Assembly (NCBI GenBank): GCA_002707905.1
Contig: PAOF01000028.1
Coordinates: 31,813-47,706, forward strand
Length of the DNA: 15,894 nt
From: Fidelibacterota bacterium
GTDB taxonomy: Bacteria > Fidelibacterota > Marinisomatia > Marinisomatales > S15-B10
Direction of reading: 5' to 3'
Below, piece by piece: positions 1 through 11,089 of this stretch; within the stretch, counting starts at the first letter, position 1, and every line of letters starts with the position of its first letter. The position numbers were made by a program, and so were the translations under genes. The notes under the pieces are model-generated. The model searched no databases. It was given only the letters and a program-made list of their open reading frames with translations, and was not told where the DNA came from.

Positions 1-1091
1 GAATCTTTTGTTAAAAGCAGTTTTTCTTTCATTATTTTTAAAGAATCATCGATTATTTTACCATTAATGACAATTGGGAAATCTTGAAAGTCAGTTGAAA
101 TATTTTGGAAATTTTTATTAGTTGATTCAATATCTAAAGAAACTTGATCTATATTTCTAAATGTAGGTCTTATAAATTTTTCTAATTCAGTTTTCGATGA
201 TAAAAGATCTTTTCTAAATGTATCAATATCATTTTGAAACCCATTCATAAAAATTCTTTTATTAGGTATTTCTTCTAAGCCATCTCGAACTTTTAAAATT
301 AAATCTGACTGATTTTTTTTTAATTTTTCATAATATTGAAATGGGTCATCAATATAAACTTTAGATGTTCCTGAATATAATGATTTTAAATTATTTTCAT
401 TTTCTTCAAGTTTTTTTTTTAATATAGTAATATTTTCTTCGAAATTAATGAATTCATCACGAATACCTATACCTTTTTCATAGATGGGAAAATTAATTAA
501 CCATGAAATAGTATTATTATATTCATTAATAATTTTTTTTGATTCATTTTTATATTTTTCAATCTCTCTATTAAATGAAATTAGTTCTTTTTCTGATGAT
601 TTTACCAAATCTTTTATTTCATCAATTTGACGAAAGTTTTCAACAAAAAAATCTTTTAAAATTTCAATTTTAATTAAATAATCATTTGCGGAATTAAACG
701 AATCATTAATTATATTTGATTGATCTTCAATTTTTTTAAAATTTTCATCATCAGAGGTAATTTTATCTTTTTTTGATTTTCCTTGTCCAAATGATTTTTG
801 ATAATTATCTGTAAAACTTTCTAAATTTTTTGATATTAGTTCTACATCATTTAACAAATTTTTTAATTGATCAAAATCATCAATTATATTTTTATAATAA
901 ATAGAATTTTGACCTTCTGATGGAAATCTTTTACTTAATTCTTTATTTAAATCTTTAAATGAATTTTGTGCTTCTTTTAAATTATTAGAAAATAGTTTTA
1001 AATCATCTTGATATTGATTTTTAATAAAACTTTGGGATAAAAGAAAATTAAATTGTAAAAAAATTGTAAAAATGAAGGACCATTTAATCAT
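1..1091 (-). CDS. Exported, probably coiled-coil protein of unknown function (partial, runs off left edge)
   Basis: I do not recognise this protein. The minus-strand frame stays open from an ATG at 1091 to the window edge, giving 363 complete codons with no stop, so the C-terminus lies outside. The N-terminus looks like a Sec signal peptide: K3, a hydrophobic run at about residues 4-19, and a possible cleavage site near LLSQS (residues 18-22). The rest is hydrophilic, rich in Lys, Asp, Glu, Asn, Ile and Leu, poor in Gly and Pro, and I saw no Cys. Long segments such as ELISFNREIEKYKNESKK suggest alpha-helical coiled coils. There is no lipobox, so a soluble periplasmic or extracytoplasmic protein is most likely. 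The ATG overlaps the argF TGA (ATGA, 1088-1091), implying translational coupling. A ten-A tract on the coding strand lies at 411-420. The reading frame is solid; the function is unknown. Confidence 0.85.
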   Translation of the reverse strand, partial: MIKWSFIFTIFLQFNFLLSQSFIKNQYQDDLKLFSNNLKEAQNSFKDLNKELSKRFPSEGQNSIYYKNIIDDFDQLKNLLNDVELISKNLESFTDNYQKSFGQGKSKKDKITSDDENFKKIEDQSNIINDSFNSANDYLIKIEILKDFFVENFRQIDEIKDLVKSSEKELISFNREIEKYKNESKKIINEYNNTISWLINFPIYEKGIGIRDEFINFEENITILKKKLEENENNLKSLYSGTSKVYIDDPFQYYEKLKKNQSDLILKVRDGLEEIPNKRIFMNGFQNDIDTFRKDLLSSKTELEKFIRPTFRNIDQVSLDIESTNKNFQNISTDFQDFPIVINGKIIDDSLKIMKEKLLLTKD

Positions 1092-1999
1092 TTCATCAAA
1101 TAAACCATAATTGCTTTCTGAACATGCAACCTGTTTTCTGCTTGATCAAAAACAACAGATTGTTTTCCATCAATAATTTCATCTGTTACTTCTTTGCCTC
1201 TGTGAGCTGGTAAACAATGAAAAAAATATGAGTTTGGGCCAGCTTCTTTCATGAGTTTTTCATTTACTTGGAAAGGAGAAAATTTATTTGTTCTTATCAT
1301 CGATTCTTTTTCCTGCCCCATACTAGCCCATACATCTGTATATACTATATCAGATCCTGAAATTATTTCGTAAGGATCATTTGTTATATTCACCGTGCTA
1401 ATTCCAATTTTTCTTGTTTTTTTAACTAAATTATTATTTGGTTCATATCCTTTTGGGCATGCAATGTTTATTTTAAGTGGAAATCTTTGAGCCATATATA
1501 ACCAAGAATGAAATACATTATTTCCATCACCAATAAATGATATTGTTAAATTTTCTATCTTTCCAAATTTTTCTAAGATAGTAAAACCATCTGATAATAT
1601 TTGGCAGGGATGATTATAATTTGTTAAACCATTAATTACTGGCACAGTTGAAAATTTGGCAAGTTTTACAAGATGATCATGGTCAAAAACCCTAGCCATA
1701 ATCATATTATTATATCTAGATAAAACTCTTGCTAAATCCTCTATTGATTCTCTTTTACCTAGAGCAAGATCATTTGGACCAAGAAAAATTGCTTTACCAC
1801 CTAATTGAAACATACCTGTTTCAAAAGAAATTCTAGTTCTAGCAGATGGTTTTTCAAATAACATGATTAAGGTTTTATTTTGAAGATGATGATGTTTAAT
1901 ATTATTTTTAACCTCATTTTTAAGTTTTGAGGAAATATTATATATCTGATTGATTTCTTCTTTCGAAAAATCTGCTATATTTACTAAATTTCTAATCAA
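1088..1999 (-). CDS. argF: Ornithine carbamoyltransferase
   Basis: Catalyses carbamoyl phosphate plus ornithine to citrulline plus phosphate in cytoplasmic arginine biosynthesis. At 303 aa it has the usual family length. The carbamoyl-phosphate site is seen as SARTR (residues 52-56; the common form is STRTR) and HPCQ (130-133). The ornithine side is seen as DVWASMGQE (222-230, the SMG loop) and the catalytic HCLP (261-264). The SMG loop plus HCLP argues for ornithine rather than aspartate or acetylornithine as acceptor. The start is TTG at 1999: the only upstream in-frame codons before a TAA are AAA, AAT, ATA, TGG and TTC, and a weak GGA lies 8 nt upstream. It follows hflC by 24 nt and shares ATGA with the next gene. 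No other arginine gene is present, so it is a singleton within this cluster. Confidence 0.96.
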   Translation of the reverse strand: MIRNLVNIADFSKEEINQIYNISSKLKNEVKNNIKHHHLQNKTLIMLFEKPSARTRISFETGMFQLGGKAIFLGPNDLALGKRESIEDLARVLSRYNNMIMARVFDHDHLVKLAKFSTVPVINGLTNYNHPCQILSDGFTILEKFGKIENLTISFIGDGNNVFHSWLYMAQRFPLKINIACPKGYEPNNNLVKKTRKIGISTVNITNDPYEIISGSDIVYTDVWASMGQEKESMIRTNKFSPFQVNEKLMKEAGPNSYFFHCLPAHRGKEVTDEIIDGKQSVVFDQAENRLHVQKAIMVYLMK

Positions 2000-2023
2000 T
2001 TTATTTATCCAGAATTATAATTT

Positions 2024-2869
2024 TTATTTCTCTTTAAGTAACTTTAGAAAGTCGGAATCAGTGGTTAATATTAATTTTGATTCATTATCAATAATTTTTT
2101 TATAACTATCCAATGTTCTAGTAAAATTATAGAATTCTGGATCTGATTTATAACCTGAAGCATATATTTCAAGTGCTTTTGCATCGCCTTCTCCGCTTAT
2201 TTCTTGTGAGATTTTAAAAGCATTTGCTAAAATAATGGCTTTATCTTTATCGGTTTCAGCACGTATTTTCAACGCTTCTTCTTCTCCTTCGGACCTAAAT
2301 TGTTTAGCTTGTCTCTCTCTCTCAGCTATCATTCGATCATAAACAGCTTTCTCATTTTCTACTGATAAGTCCGCTCTTTTTATTCTCACATCCACTAGGT
2401 CAATTCCATATTCATTCAATTTTTTCCTTGCTTCATTTGTGACAATTTCCATTATAGCTTCTCTTCGATTATCAACTATTTCTGTTAGGTTGTGTTTTCC
2501 TAATTCAACTCTAAGTTCTGAATAAATTATAGGGTCAATTCTATTTAAACCGCCATTGATTGTTCTGACAGATTTATAAAACTGAAGTGGATCTGAAATT
2601 TTCCATCTCGCATAATTATCAACTACAATTCTTCTCTTATCTAATGATAGAATTTCTCTAGCCTCAACATCATATTCTAAGATTCTTTTTTCTAATTTAA
2701 CTAATTGTCTCCATGGAAATTTAAAATGTAAACCTGGTTCAGTAATAGAAGAACCAACAGGTCTTCCAAATTCAAGGATAATACCCTGTTCAGTTTCATC
2801 AATTGTATATGCTGAAATAAAAATCCCAATACCAAATAAAATCAAAACAATAACTATTAAACTTCTCAT
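2024..2869 (-). CDS. hflC: HflC, SPFH-domain membrane protein (FtsH protease modulator)
   Basis: HflC forms with HflK a large membrane-anchored periplasmic assembly that, in E. coli, encloses the FtsH AAA protease and modulates membrane protein turnover. The 281-aa product has one N-terminal membrane segment (about residues 3-20) and then an SPFH/band-7 domain with the family landmarks EQGIILEFGRPV (27-38), GLHFKFPW (46-53) and DVRIKRADL (160-168). The charged helical arm YDRMIAERERQAKQ (177-190) and the C-terminal helical region follow. The ATG abuts the hflK stop, and its ribosome site AAGGAGGT lies inside the last hflK codons (2877-2884), so the pair is translationally coupled. ftsH is not in the window. 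Confidence 0.96.
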   Translation of the reverse strand: MRSLIVIVLILFGIGIFISAYTIDETEQGIILEFGRPVGSSITEPGLHFKFPWRQLVKLEKRILEYDVEAREILSLDKRRIVVDNYARWKISDPLQFYKSVRTINGGLNRIDPIIYSELRVELGKHNLTEIVDNRREAIMEIVTNEARKKLNEYGIDLVDVRIKRADLSVENEKAVYDRMIAERERQAKQFRSEGEEEALKIRAETDKDKAIILANAFKISQEISGEGDAKALEIYASGYKSDPEFYNFTRTLDSYKKIIDNESKLILTTDSDFLKLLKEK

Positions 2870-3808
2870 TTACTTTACCTCCTTTTGATCAATGTTACCT
2901 AAAGGTAATAAATTAATCATGTTATTTACTTCATCATCAATGATTATTTTTTCAACTTTTGGCAAAATTTCTTCCATTGTTTCAAGATATAATCTAGTCT
3001 CTGTTACATCTTTTGCTTTCCTATATTCTTTTAAAACTGATAAAAATCTCGAAACATCTCCTTGTGCTCTAGTAATTCTTTCTTCACGATATGCTTCAGA
3101 TATTCTAATTTGTTGTTCCGCTTCACCTCTAGCTTTTGGTATAATATCATTTTGATATCCAAGAGCTTGATTTATTTTTTGTTCTTTTTCTTCTTTAGCG
3201 CTTTGAACATCCTTGAATGCAAAATCCACTTCTTTGGGGGGGTTGACATCTTGAAGTTGTACCTGACGAACATCTATTCCACATTTATAATTATCTAACA
3301 TTCTTTGAAGTAAGGTTTGAATTTCATCTGCTATTTCAGCTTTTTTTTCAGTTAATGGATCATCTATAGGGTGAGAACCAATTATTTGTCTTAATGCAGA
3401 TTCAGTTGCATCTTTAATTGTTTCTTCTACGTTTCTCAAATTAAATAAATAATCTCTAGCGTTTTTAATTTTGTATTGCACTTTAACTTCAACTAGTAAA
3501 ATATTTTCATCTCCTGTTAACATTTTAGCTTCTTGAATAATGCTTCCAACTGAAATTTCTTTGACTTGGGTTACCTTTGGAAGATCAACCTCTTCAATAG
3601 GATATGGAAATTTAAAATTTAAACCGCTTTCTTCAGTTCTAACCCATTTACCAAACCTTCTTACAACACCTTCTTCATCAGGGCCTACAATGTAAAACGA
3701 ACTAAGTCCAGCCCAAATAACTAAAAAAACGATAGCTATGATAAAACCACCATAGTTAAAAGTTGGAATAGTGAATTCTTGATCACCTACTTGAATTTTT
3801 CTGGCCAT
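2870..3808 (-). CDS. hflK: HflK, SPFH-domain membrane protein (partner of HflC)
   Basis: The larger SPFH partner of HflC in the FtsH-associated complex. The 312-aa product has a short cytoplasmic N-terminus, one membrane segment (about 20-40), then the SPFH domain with GPDEEGVVRRFGK (42-54), MLTGDENILLVEVKVQY (96-112), the conserved NPP turn (189-191), a charged helix, and the C-terminal TRLYLETMEEIL (271-282). It is clearly shorter than the E. coli protein (about 419 aa): the Gly-rich cytoplasmic leader and the long tail are missing. The start is ATG at 3808, preceded by AGGAGA (3815-3820) at a 6-nt spacing, the best free-standing ribosome site in this part. It lies 18 nt after rpoN. The NPP codons create a run of seven C on the coding strand (3236-3242). 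Confidence 0.96.
   Translation of the reverse strand: MARKIQVGDQEFTIPTFNYGGFIIAIVFLVIWAGLSSFYIVGPDEEGVVRRFGKWVRTEESGLNFKFPYPIEEVDLPKVTQVKEISVGSIIQEAKMLTGDENILLVEVKVQYKIKNARDYLFNLRNVEETIKDATESALRQIIGSHPIDDPLTEKKAEIADEIQTLLQRMLDNYKCGIDVRQVQLQDVNPPKEVDFAFKDVQSAKEEKEQKINQALGYQNDIIPKARGEAEQQIRISEAYREERITRAQGDVSRFLSVLKEYRKAKDVTETRLYLETMEEILPKVEKIIIDDEVNNMINLLPLGNIDQKEVK
2877..2884 (-). promoter_or_regulatory. Strong Shine-Dalgarno for hflC inside the hflK coding end
   Basis: The coding strand reads AAGGAGGT, an eight-base match to the anti-SD sequence, 7 nt before the hflC ATG. It is formed by the Lys-Glu-Val codons near the hflK C-terminus. Its strength contrasts with most junctions in the window, which have weak or no SD, and fits a need for near-equal HflK and HflC synthesis (inference). 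Confidence 0.8.
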
Positions 3809-3814
3809 TAATTT

Positions 3815-3820
3815 TCTCCT
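3815..3820 (-). promoter_or_regulatory. Shine-Dalgarno for hflK
   Basis: AGGAGA on the coding strand, 6 nt before the hflK ATG at 3808, within the 18-nt gap after rpoN. It fixes the hflK start and suggests that hflK is translated independently of rpoN. Confidence 0.75.
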
Positions 3821-3826
3821 ATTTTA

Positions 3827-5188
3827 TTAATTAACTAACATTCTTCTTAATCTTGCAATTGGAATGTTAAGTTGTTCTCGATATTTTGAAATTGTTCTTC
3901 TAGCAATCGTAAAACCCTTTTCATAAACTAATTTTGATATAATTTCATCTGATAGTGGATTATTTTTATCCTCTTTTTTAATAATATCTTCAATCAATAA
4001 TTTAATATTTTTTGTAGAAACTTTTTCTCCATAATTATTTATTAATTTATCAGAAAAAAAATGTTTTAATTCATAAACTCCCCATGGGGTTTGTACATAT
4101 TTACCATTTGTAACTCTACTAACTGTAGAAATATCCATGTTAATTTTATCAGCTATATCTTTTAAAATCAAAGGTTTAATACTTCTTATTTTACCTTCAA
4201 AAAAGTCGGATTGGATCTTTATAATTTCATTCATGACTTTCATTATTGTTATTTCTCTTTTTTGAATTGCTTGAATTAACCAATTTGCAGATTCAATCTT
4301 ATCTTTTAAAAATTTATCTAATTTTTTTTCATTATTATTTTTTGTAAAGAACATTTCTTGATAAACTGGGGAAATTTTTATTTCAGGAAAATTTCCATCA
4401 TTTAAAGAAACAACTAACTTTCCTTCAATTTCATCAACAATTAAATCAGGAATAGCAAAATTTGAATTATTTTGTGAACCATCGCCGGGCTTTGGATTAA
4501 GGGATGAGATAATATTTATTGCCTTATTTAGTTCCTCAGAAGAACAATTTAATTTCATTTGAATTTTATTAAATCTTTTATTTGAAAAATCATCAAAATG
4601 ATTTTTAATTATTTCCTTAGATAAAATATTTTTAGTTTTTTTATTAATTTGAATGTTTAAACACTCCTTTAGATTTCTTGATCCGACACCTAATGGTTCA
4701 AATTTTTGAATGATTTTAAGTAGTTTTTCAACTTTTGAAACTTCAACCTCCATTCTTTCGGCTATTAATTCTAAATCAGCTAATAAATATCCTTCATCAT
4801 TAATATTCCAAATTAATGATTCTGCTATTATTTTATCATCTTTAGTTAAATTTAATTGTTCTAATTGCATAATTAAATTTTCTGTGAAAGTATTTTTTTG
4901 TTTTTGAAAAGAAATAAAATCAAAATTATTTTTATTTAAACTTGGTTTAATATATTCATCATCAACATCATTCATTTCTTCCCAATCTTTATCATCTGTT
5001 TCTTTGTTTTCATTTTCTAAATCTGACTTTAGATTTATATCAACTAACTCAAGAACAGGATTTTCCTCTAATTCTTTTATGATTTTTTTTTCTAAATCTT
5101 CAACATTTAATTGTAATAAAGTCGTAAATACAATTTGTTGGGGTGATAATTTTTGTTTTTGCTCTTGTATTTGGGAAAGTTTTGACAT
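3827..5188 (-). CDS. rpoN: RNA polymerase sigma-54 factor
   Basis: Alternative sigma factor that directs RNA polymerase to -24/-12 promoters and needs an AAA+ enhancer-binding activator to melt DNA. All regions are visible in 453 aa (E. coli 477). The Gln/Leu-rich activator-interacting region I is at about 5-48 (LSPQQIVFTTLLQ, ending ELEENPVLEL). An acidic variable linker follows (about 50-80), then the core-binding domain, the helix-turn-helix region with STVSRVTNGKY (354-364), and the RpoN box ARRTISKYRE (429-438), a close match to the canonical ARRTVAKYRE. The ATG shares one base with the lptB stop (TAATG at 5186-5190). Position after lptB matches the proteobacterial kdsC-lpt-rpoN order, but hpf and ptsN do not follow; hflKC does. 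No sigma-54 activator gene is present here. Confidence 0.97.
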   Translation of the reverse strand: MSKLSQIQEQKQKLSPQQIVFTTLLQLNVEDLEKKIIKELEENPVLELVDINLKSDLENENKETDDKDWEEMNDVDDEYIKPSLNKNNFDFISFQKQKNTFTENLIMQLEQLNLTKDDKIIAESLIWNINDEGYLLADLELIAERMEVEVSKVEKLLKIIQKFEPLGVGSRNLKECLNIQINKKTKNILSKEIIKNHFDDFSNKRFNKIQMKLNCSSEELNKAINIISSLNPKPGDGSQNNSNFAIPDLIVDEIEGKLVVSLNDGNFPEIKISPVYQEMFFTKNNNEKKLDKFLKDKIESANWLIQAIQKREITIMKVMNEIIKIQSDFFEGKIRSIKPLILKDIADKINMDISTVSRVTNGKYVQTPWGVYELKHFFSDKLINNYGEKVSTKNIKLLIEDIIKKEDKNNPLSDEIISKLVYEKGFTIARRTISKYREQLNIPIARLRRMLVN

Positions 5189-5922
5189 TAGTTTAATTTA
5201 AACTTTGAACCTAAATATAAGTTCCTTGTTTGTTGATCTTCAGCTAAATCTTTTGCAGAACCTGCCTTTAAAATCTTACCATCATAAAGCAGATATGCTC
5301 TATCTGTTATTGATAAAGTTTCTCTAACACTATGATCTGTAATTAAAACTCCGATATCTTTTTCTTTCAGATTATTAATTATATTCTGTATTTCTTCAAC
5401 TGCAATGGGATCAATACCAGCAAAAGGCTCATCCAATAAAATAAAATCAGGTTTCATTACTAAAGCTCTACAAATTTCTGTTCTTCTCCTCTCACCTCCT
5501 GAAAGCTGATAGCCAATATTTTTTCTAATATTATTAATTGATAAATCATCTAAAAGATTTTCTAAACGTTCATTTCTATCTTCTTTTGATAGATTAGTCA
5601 TTTCTAAAACTAATTTTATATTTTCTTCAACAGTTAGTTTTGTAAAAATTGATGGTTCTTGAGATAAATAACCAATACCTAATCTTGCCCTTTGAAACAT
5701 AGGTAAATTTGTAATATTTTTTTGTCCAAGATAAACAGAACCCTGAGAAGGACTAATCATTCCAGTAATCATATAAAAAGAAGTTGTTTTTCCTGCTCCA
5801 TTTGGTCCAAGCAAACCTACAACTTCTCCTTTTTTTAACTCAAGTGAAACATTTTTAACAACTGTTTTTTTACCATATTTTTTCTTAAGGTTTTTTGACT
5901 TTAATGTTATATTATTTTTCAT
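5188..5922 (-). CDS. lptB: LptB, ATPase of the LPS export ABC transporter
   Basis: Cytoplasmic ATPase that powers LptFG-mediated extraction of lipopolysaccharide from the inner membrane into the Lpt bridge. The 244-aa protein has a Walker A at 39-47 (GPNGAGKTT), Q-loop Q88 in SQEPSIF, signature LSGGE (140-144) followed by RRR, Walker B ILLDEP (161-166) and H-loop H197. The strings YLSQEPSIFTKLTVEEN and DEPFAGIDPIAV are characteristic of LptB rather than other ABC ATPases. It starts 5 nt after lptC and its stop overlaps the rpoN start. lptF and lptG are not in the window. Confidence 0.97.
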   Translation of the reverse strand: MKNNITLKSKNLKKKYGKKTVVKNVSLELKKGEVVGLLGPNGAGKTTSFYMITGMISPSQGSVYLGQKNITNLPMFQRARLGIGYLSQEPSIFTKLTVEENIKLVLEMTNLSKEDRNERLENLLDDLSINNIRKNIGYQLSGGERRRTEICRALVMKPDFILLDEPFAGIDPIAVEEIQNIINNLKEKDIGVLITDHSVRETLSITDRAYLLYDGKILKAGSAKDLAEDQQTRNLYLGSKFKLN

Positions 5923-5927
5923 ATAAA

Positions 5928-6449
5928 TTAATTTTCAGATGAAACTCCCCATGGTTTTTTAATTTTCCAGTGAGTTAAATCTACATTTGATTCAAACCCT
6001 ATTCCATATAAAGTATCATTATGATTAGTTGTTAACATTATTGAATCATTAGAAAATATTTTTTCGTTTTTATTATTCCATAGTAAAGAATCGGTAAACA
6101 AAGTAACTCCACTATCTGAATAAACCCTAACGTTTCCAATTGCTAATAAATTATCAGTTTTTTCAAAAATTATTGCTCTATCTGATTTTAGTTTAGACAT
6201 GTGTATTTCATCTTTTGAAAACAAATCTGCATCAATTCCCACCTCTAGAATGATTTCATTTTTTTTTTCTGATTTATACATTCTTGAAGATTTGATAACA
6301 GATCTTTTAATACCATCTCTTGTTAAAATAATAATTGGGTTCCAACTTTCTTGATCTGAAATATCCTTTTTTTCAAAATCATCTGATTTTTCAATTTTTG
6401 TGCATGAAAGAAATAATAAAACGATAAGTAGCTTTATATAAAAAATCAT
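5928..6449 (-). CDS. lptC: LptC-like LPS export protein, predicted lipoprotein
   Basis: Inferred inner-membrane-associated component of the Lpt bridge that passes LPS from LptBFG towards LptA. The 173-aa product begins with a hydrophobic segment ending in a probable lipobox LFLSC (residues 12-16, Cys16 acylated), followed by a charged linker. The remaining part has the short beta-strand pattern of the LptC/OstA fold, e.g. AIGNVRVYSDSGVTLFTDSL, then DTLYGIGFESNVDLTHWKI. Proteobacterial LptC is anchored by a transmembrane helix; a lipid-anchored form resembles LptC of Bacteroidetes. The ATG overlaps the kdsD stop (ATGA at 6446-6449) with AGGA 5 nt upstream. Position directly before lptB strongly supports the assignment; sequence alone is only moderately diagnostic. 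Confidence 0.85.
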   Translation of the reverse strand: MIFYIKLLIVLLFLSCTKIEKSDDFEKKDISDQESWNPIIILTRDGIKRSVIKSSRMYKSEKKNEIILEVGIDADLFSKDEIHMSKLKSDRAIIFEKTDNLLAIGNVRVYSDSGVTLFTDSLLWNNKNEKIFSNDSIMLTTNHNDTLYGIGFESNVDLTHWKIKKPWGVSSEN

Positions 6450-7429
6450 CCGATTCCTGTTTTAATTAAATCATGAATATGGATTAAACCCTGAGGAACT
6501 GAATTATCATAATCTTTTTCGTATACTAATAATGAAGTAATAGAAAATTTTTCCATTAATCTAAGAGCATCAATTGCTAAAGTATCTGAAGAAACCCAAT
6601 TTGGTTTTTTTGATGAAATTAAAAATTGTGCTGTTTTATTATAAAGATCTTTATTTTTTTCAAAGCCTCTTCTTATATCACCATCGGTAATAATTCCACA
6701 CAAATTATTTTCATCATCAACAATAATTGCTAGTCCTAATCTTTTTTCACTAATTAAAAGCAACATGGAACTGATTTTAGTGGATTTATTTACAATTGGT
6801 AATTCATCACCAGAATGCATTATTTGATCAACCGTTAACAATAATTTTTTTCCAAGTGAACCTGCTGGATGCAATTTAGCAAAATCACTAGGATTAAATT
6901 TTCTTTTTTCTAAAAGTGTTATAGCTAACGCATCACCCATTGCTAGTGAAGCAGTTGTGCTTGCTGTAGGTGCCAACTCTAGAGTACAAGCCTCTCTATC
7001 AACACTAACATCAAGAATAATATCTGAGTTTTTACTAATTGTTGAATTAATTTTACCCACCATAGATATAATTGGTATTCCCATTTTTTTTAAAACTGGA
7101 ATTAGTTGAATGATTTCATATGTCTCACCACTTTTTGAAATTGTAATTATAGTATCATTATTTGATACCATTCCAATATCACCATGAAGAGCTTCCGCGG
7201 GATGAATAAATTGAGATTGTGTGCCGGTACTAGCTAAAGTCGCAGTTATTTTTTGTCCAACAATTCCTGATTTTCCCATACCAATTACAACAATTTTCCC
7301 CTTTGTATTATAACATAGGTTGACTGCTTTATTAAAATCATTATCAATTTTTTCTTTAACTCTTAACAGAGCATCAGCTTCAATTTGAATAACATTTTTC
7401 CCTATTTCAATATTTTTAGATTTGCTCAT
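6446..7429 (-). CDS. kdsD: Arabinose-5-phosphate isomerase (KdsD/KpsF type)
   Basis: Interconverts ribulose 5-phosphate and arabinose 5-phosphate, the first committed step to Kdo. The 327-aa protein has an N-terminal SIS sugar-isomerase domain (about 30-180) with GMGKSG (50-55), HPAEALHGD (76-84), SKSGET (98-103) and APTASTT (153-159). LHPAGSLG (186-193), which holds the conserved His of the family, follows, and then two C-terminal CBS domains (about 200-325, including ITDGDIRR at 247-254). This is the full E. coli KdsD architecture. It overlaps kdsC upstream and lptC downstream, both through ATGA. The Kdo gene context supports KdsD rather than a gut/capsule paralogue. Confidence 0.96.
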   Translation of the reverse strand: MSKSKNIEIGKNVIQIEADALLRVKEKIDNDFNKAVNLCYNTKGKIVVIGMGKSGIVGQKITATLASTGTQSQFIHPAEALHGDIGMVSNNDTIITISKSGETYEIIQLIPVLKKMGIPIISMVGKINSTISKNSDIILDVSVDREACTLELAPTASTTASLAMGDALAITLLEKRKFNPSDFAKLHPAGSLGKKLLLTVDQIMHSGDELPIVNKSTKISSMLLLISEKRLGLAIIVDDENNLCGIITDGDIRRGFEKNKDLYNKTAQFLISSKKPNWVSSDTLAIDALRLMEKFSITSLLVYEKDYDNSVPQGLIHIHDLIKTGIG

Positions 7430-7950
7430 TTTTTATATATCTGTTCTTTTATAGAATTTAGAGTTTCTTCAAATCTCCCTTGACTTTTTAAAATAAATTC
7501 AACAACCTCTCTAAACACGCCTTCTCCACCATTAGAATCAGTACAAAATTTTGAAATTTTTTTAACATATTCATGTGCATCGTTTGAACATATCGGAAAT
7601 CCTACTTTTTCCAATACCGGAATATCAATTAAATCGTCTCCTATGTATGCTATTTCATGATGATCAAGGTTCAATTTACTTCTTATTTCTTCATATGGTT
7701 TAATTTTATTTAATGCACCCTGAAAACATAATTCATTCAAACCTAATTCTTTCATTCTTGAAGTTGTTGCATCAGAATATCTACCAGATATTACTGCAAT
7801 TTGAATTTTAGCAAATTGAGCATACTTCACTGCTGCCCCATCTAAAACATTAAACTTTTTATATTCATCTCCATCTTTTCCTATGTATATAGAACCATCA
7901 GTGAGAATTCCGTCAACATCTGTAATAATTAGTTTAATTTTATCAATCAT
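7426..7950 (-). CDS. kdsC: Kdo-8-phosphate phosphatase (HAD family)
   Basis: Hydrolyses Kdo 8-phosphate to Kdo in the cytoplasm. The 174-aa protein is a minimal HAD phosphatase of the C0-type cap-less class. Motif I is DVDGILTDG with nucleophile D11 and acid/base D13, motif II is ISGR (S55), the motif III lysine is probably K82 in LNKIKP, and motif IV is GDD (104-106). The C-terminal GGEGVFRE (141-148) is the segment that reaches into the neighbouring active site of the tetramer in this family. The ATG follows directly on the kdsA stop with no SD, and the stop overlaps the kdsD start. Confidence 0.96.
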   Translation of the reverse strand: MIDKIKLIITDVDGILTDGSIYIGKDGDEYKKFNVLDGAAVKYAQFAKIQIAVISGRYSDATTSRMKELGLNELCFQGALNKIKPYEEIRSKLNLDHHEIAYIGDDLIDIPVLEKVGFPICSNDAHEYVKKISKFCTDSNGGEGVFREVVEFILKSQGRFEETLNSIKEQIYKK

Positions 7951-11087
<3,137 letters not shown>

Positions 11088-11089
11088 TA

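Noticed and set aside
1640..1670. TGGCAC-like string as a sigma-54 promoter
   Set aside because: It lies inside argF, lacks the TTGC element at the right spacing, and is on the opposite strand to the genes.
2014..2019. Perfect TATAAT just upstream of argF
   Set aside because: No -35-like hexamer at 16-18 nt (GTTACT at 17 nt is poor), the leader would be only a few bases, and such hexamers are expected by chance at this base composition.
2892..3298. Plus-strand open frames opposite hflK
   Set aside because: Antisense shadows of a strongly conserved gene; composition (Phe/Ser/Leu-rich) is that of reverse-strand reading and no SD is present.
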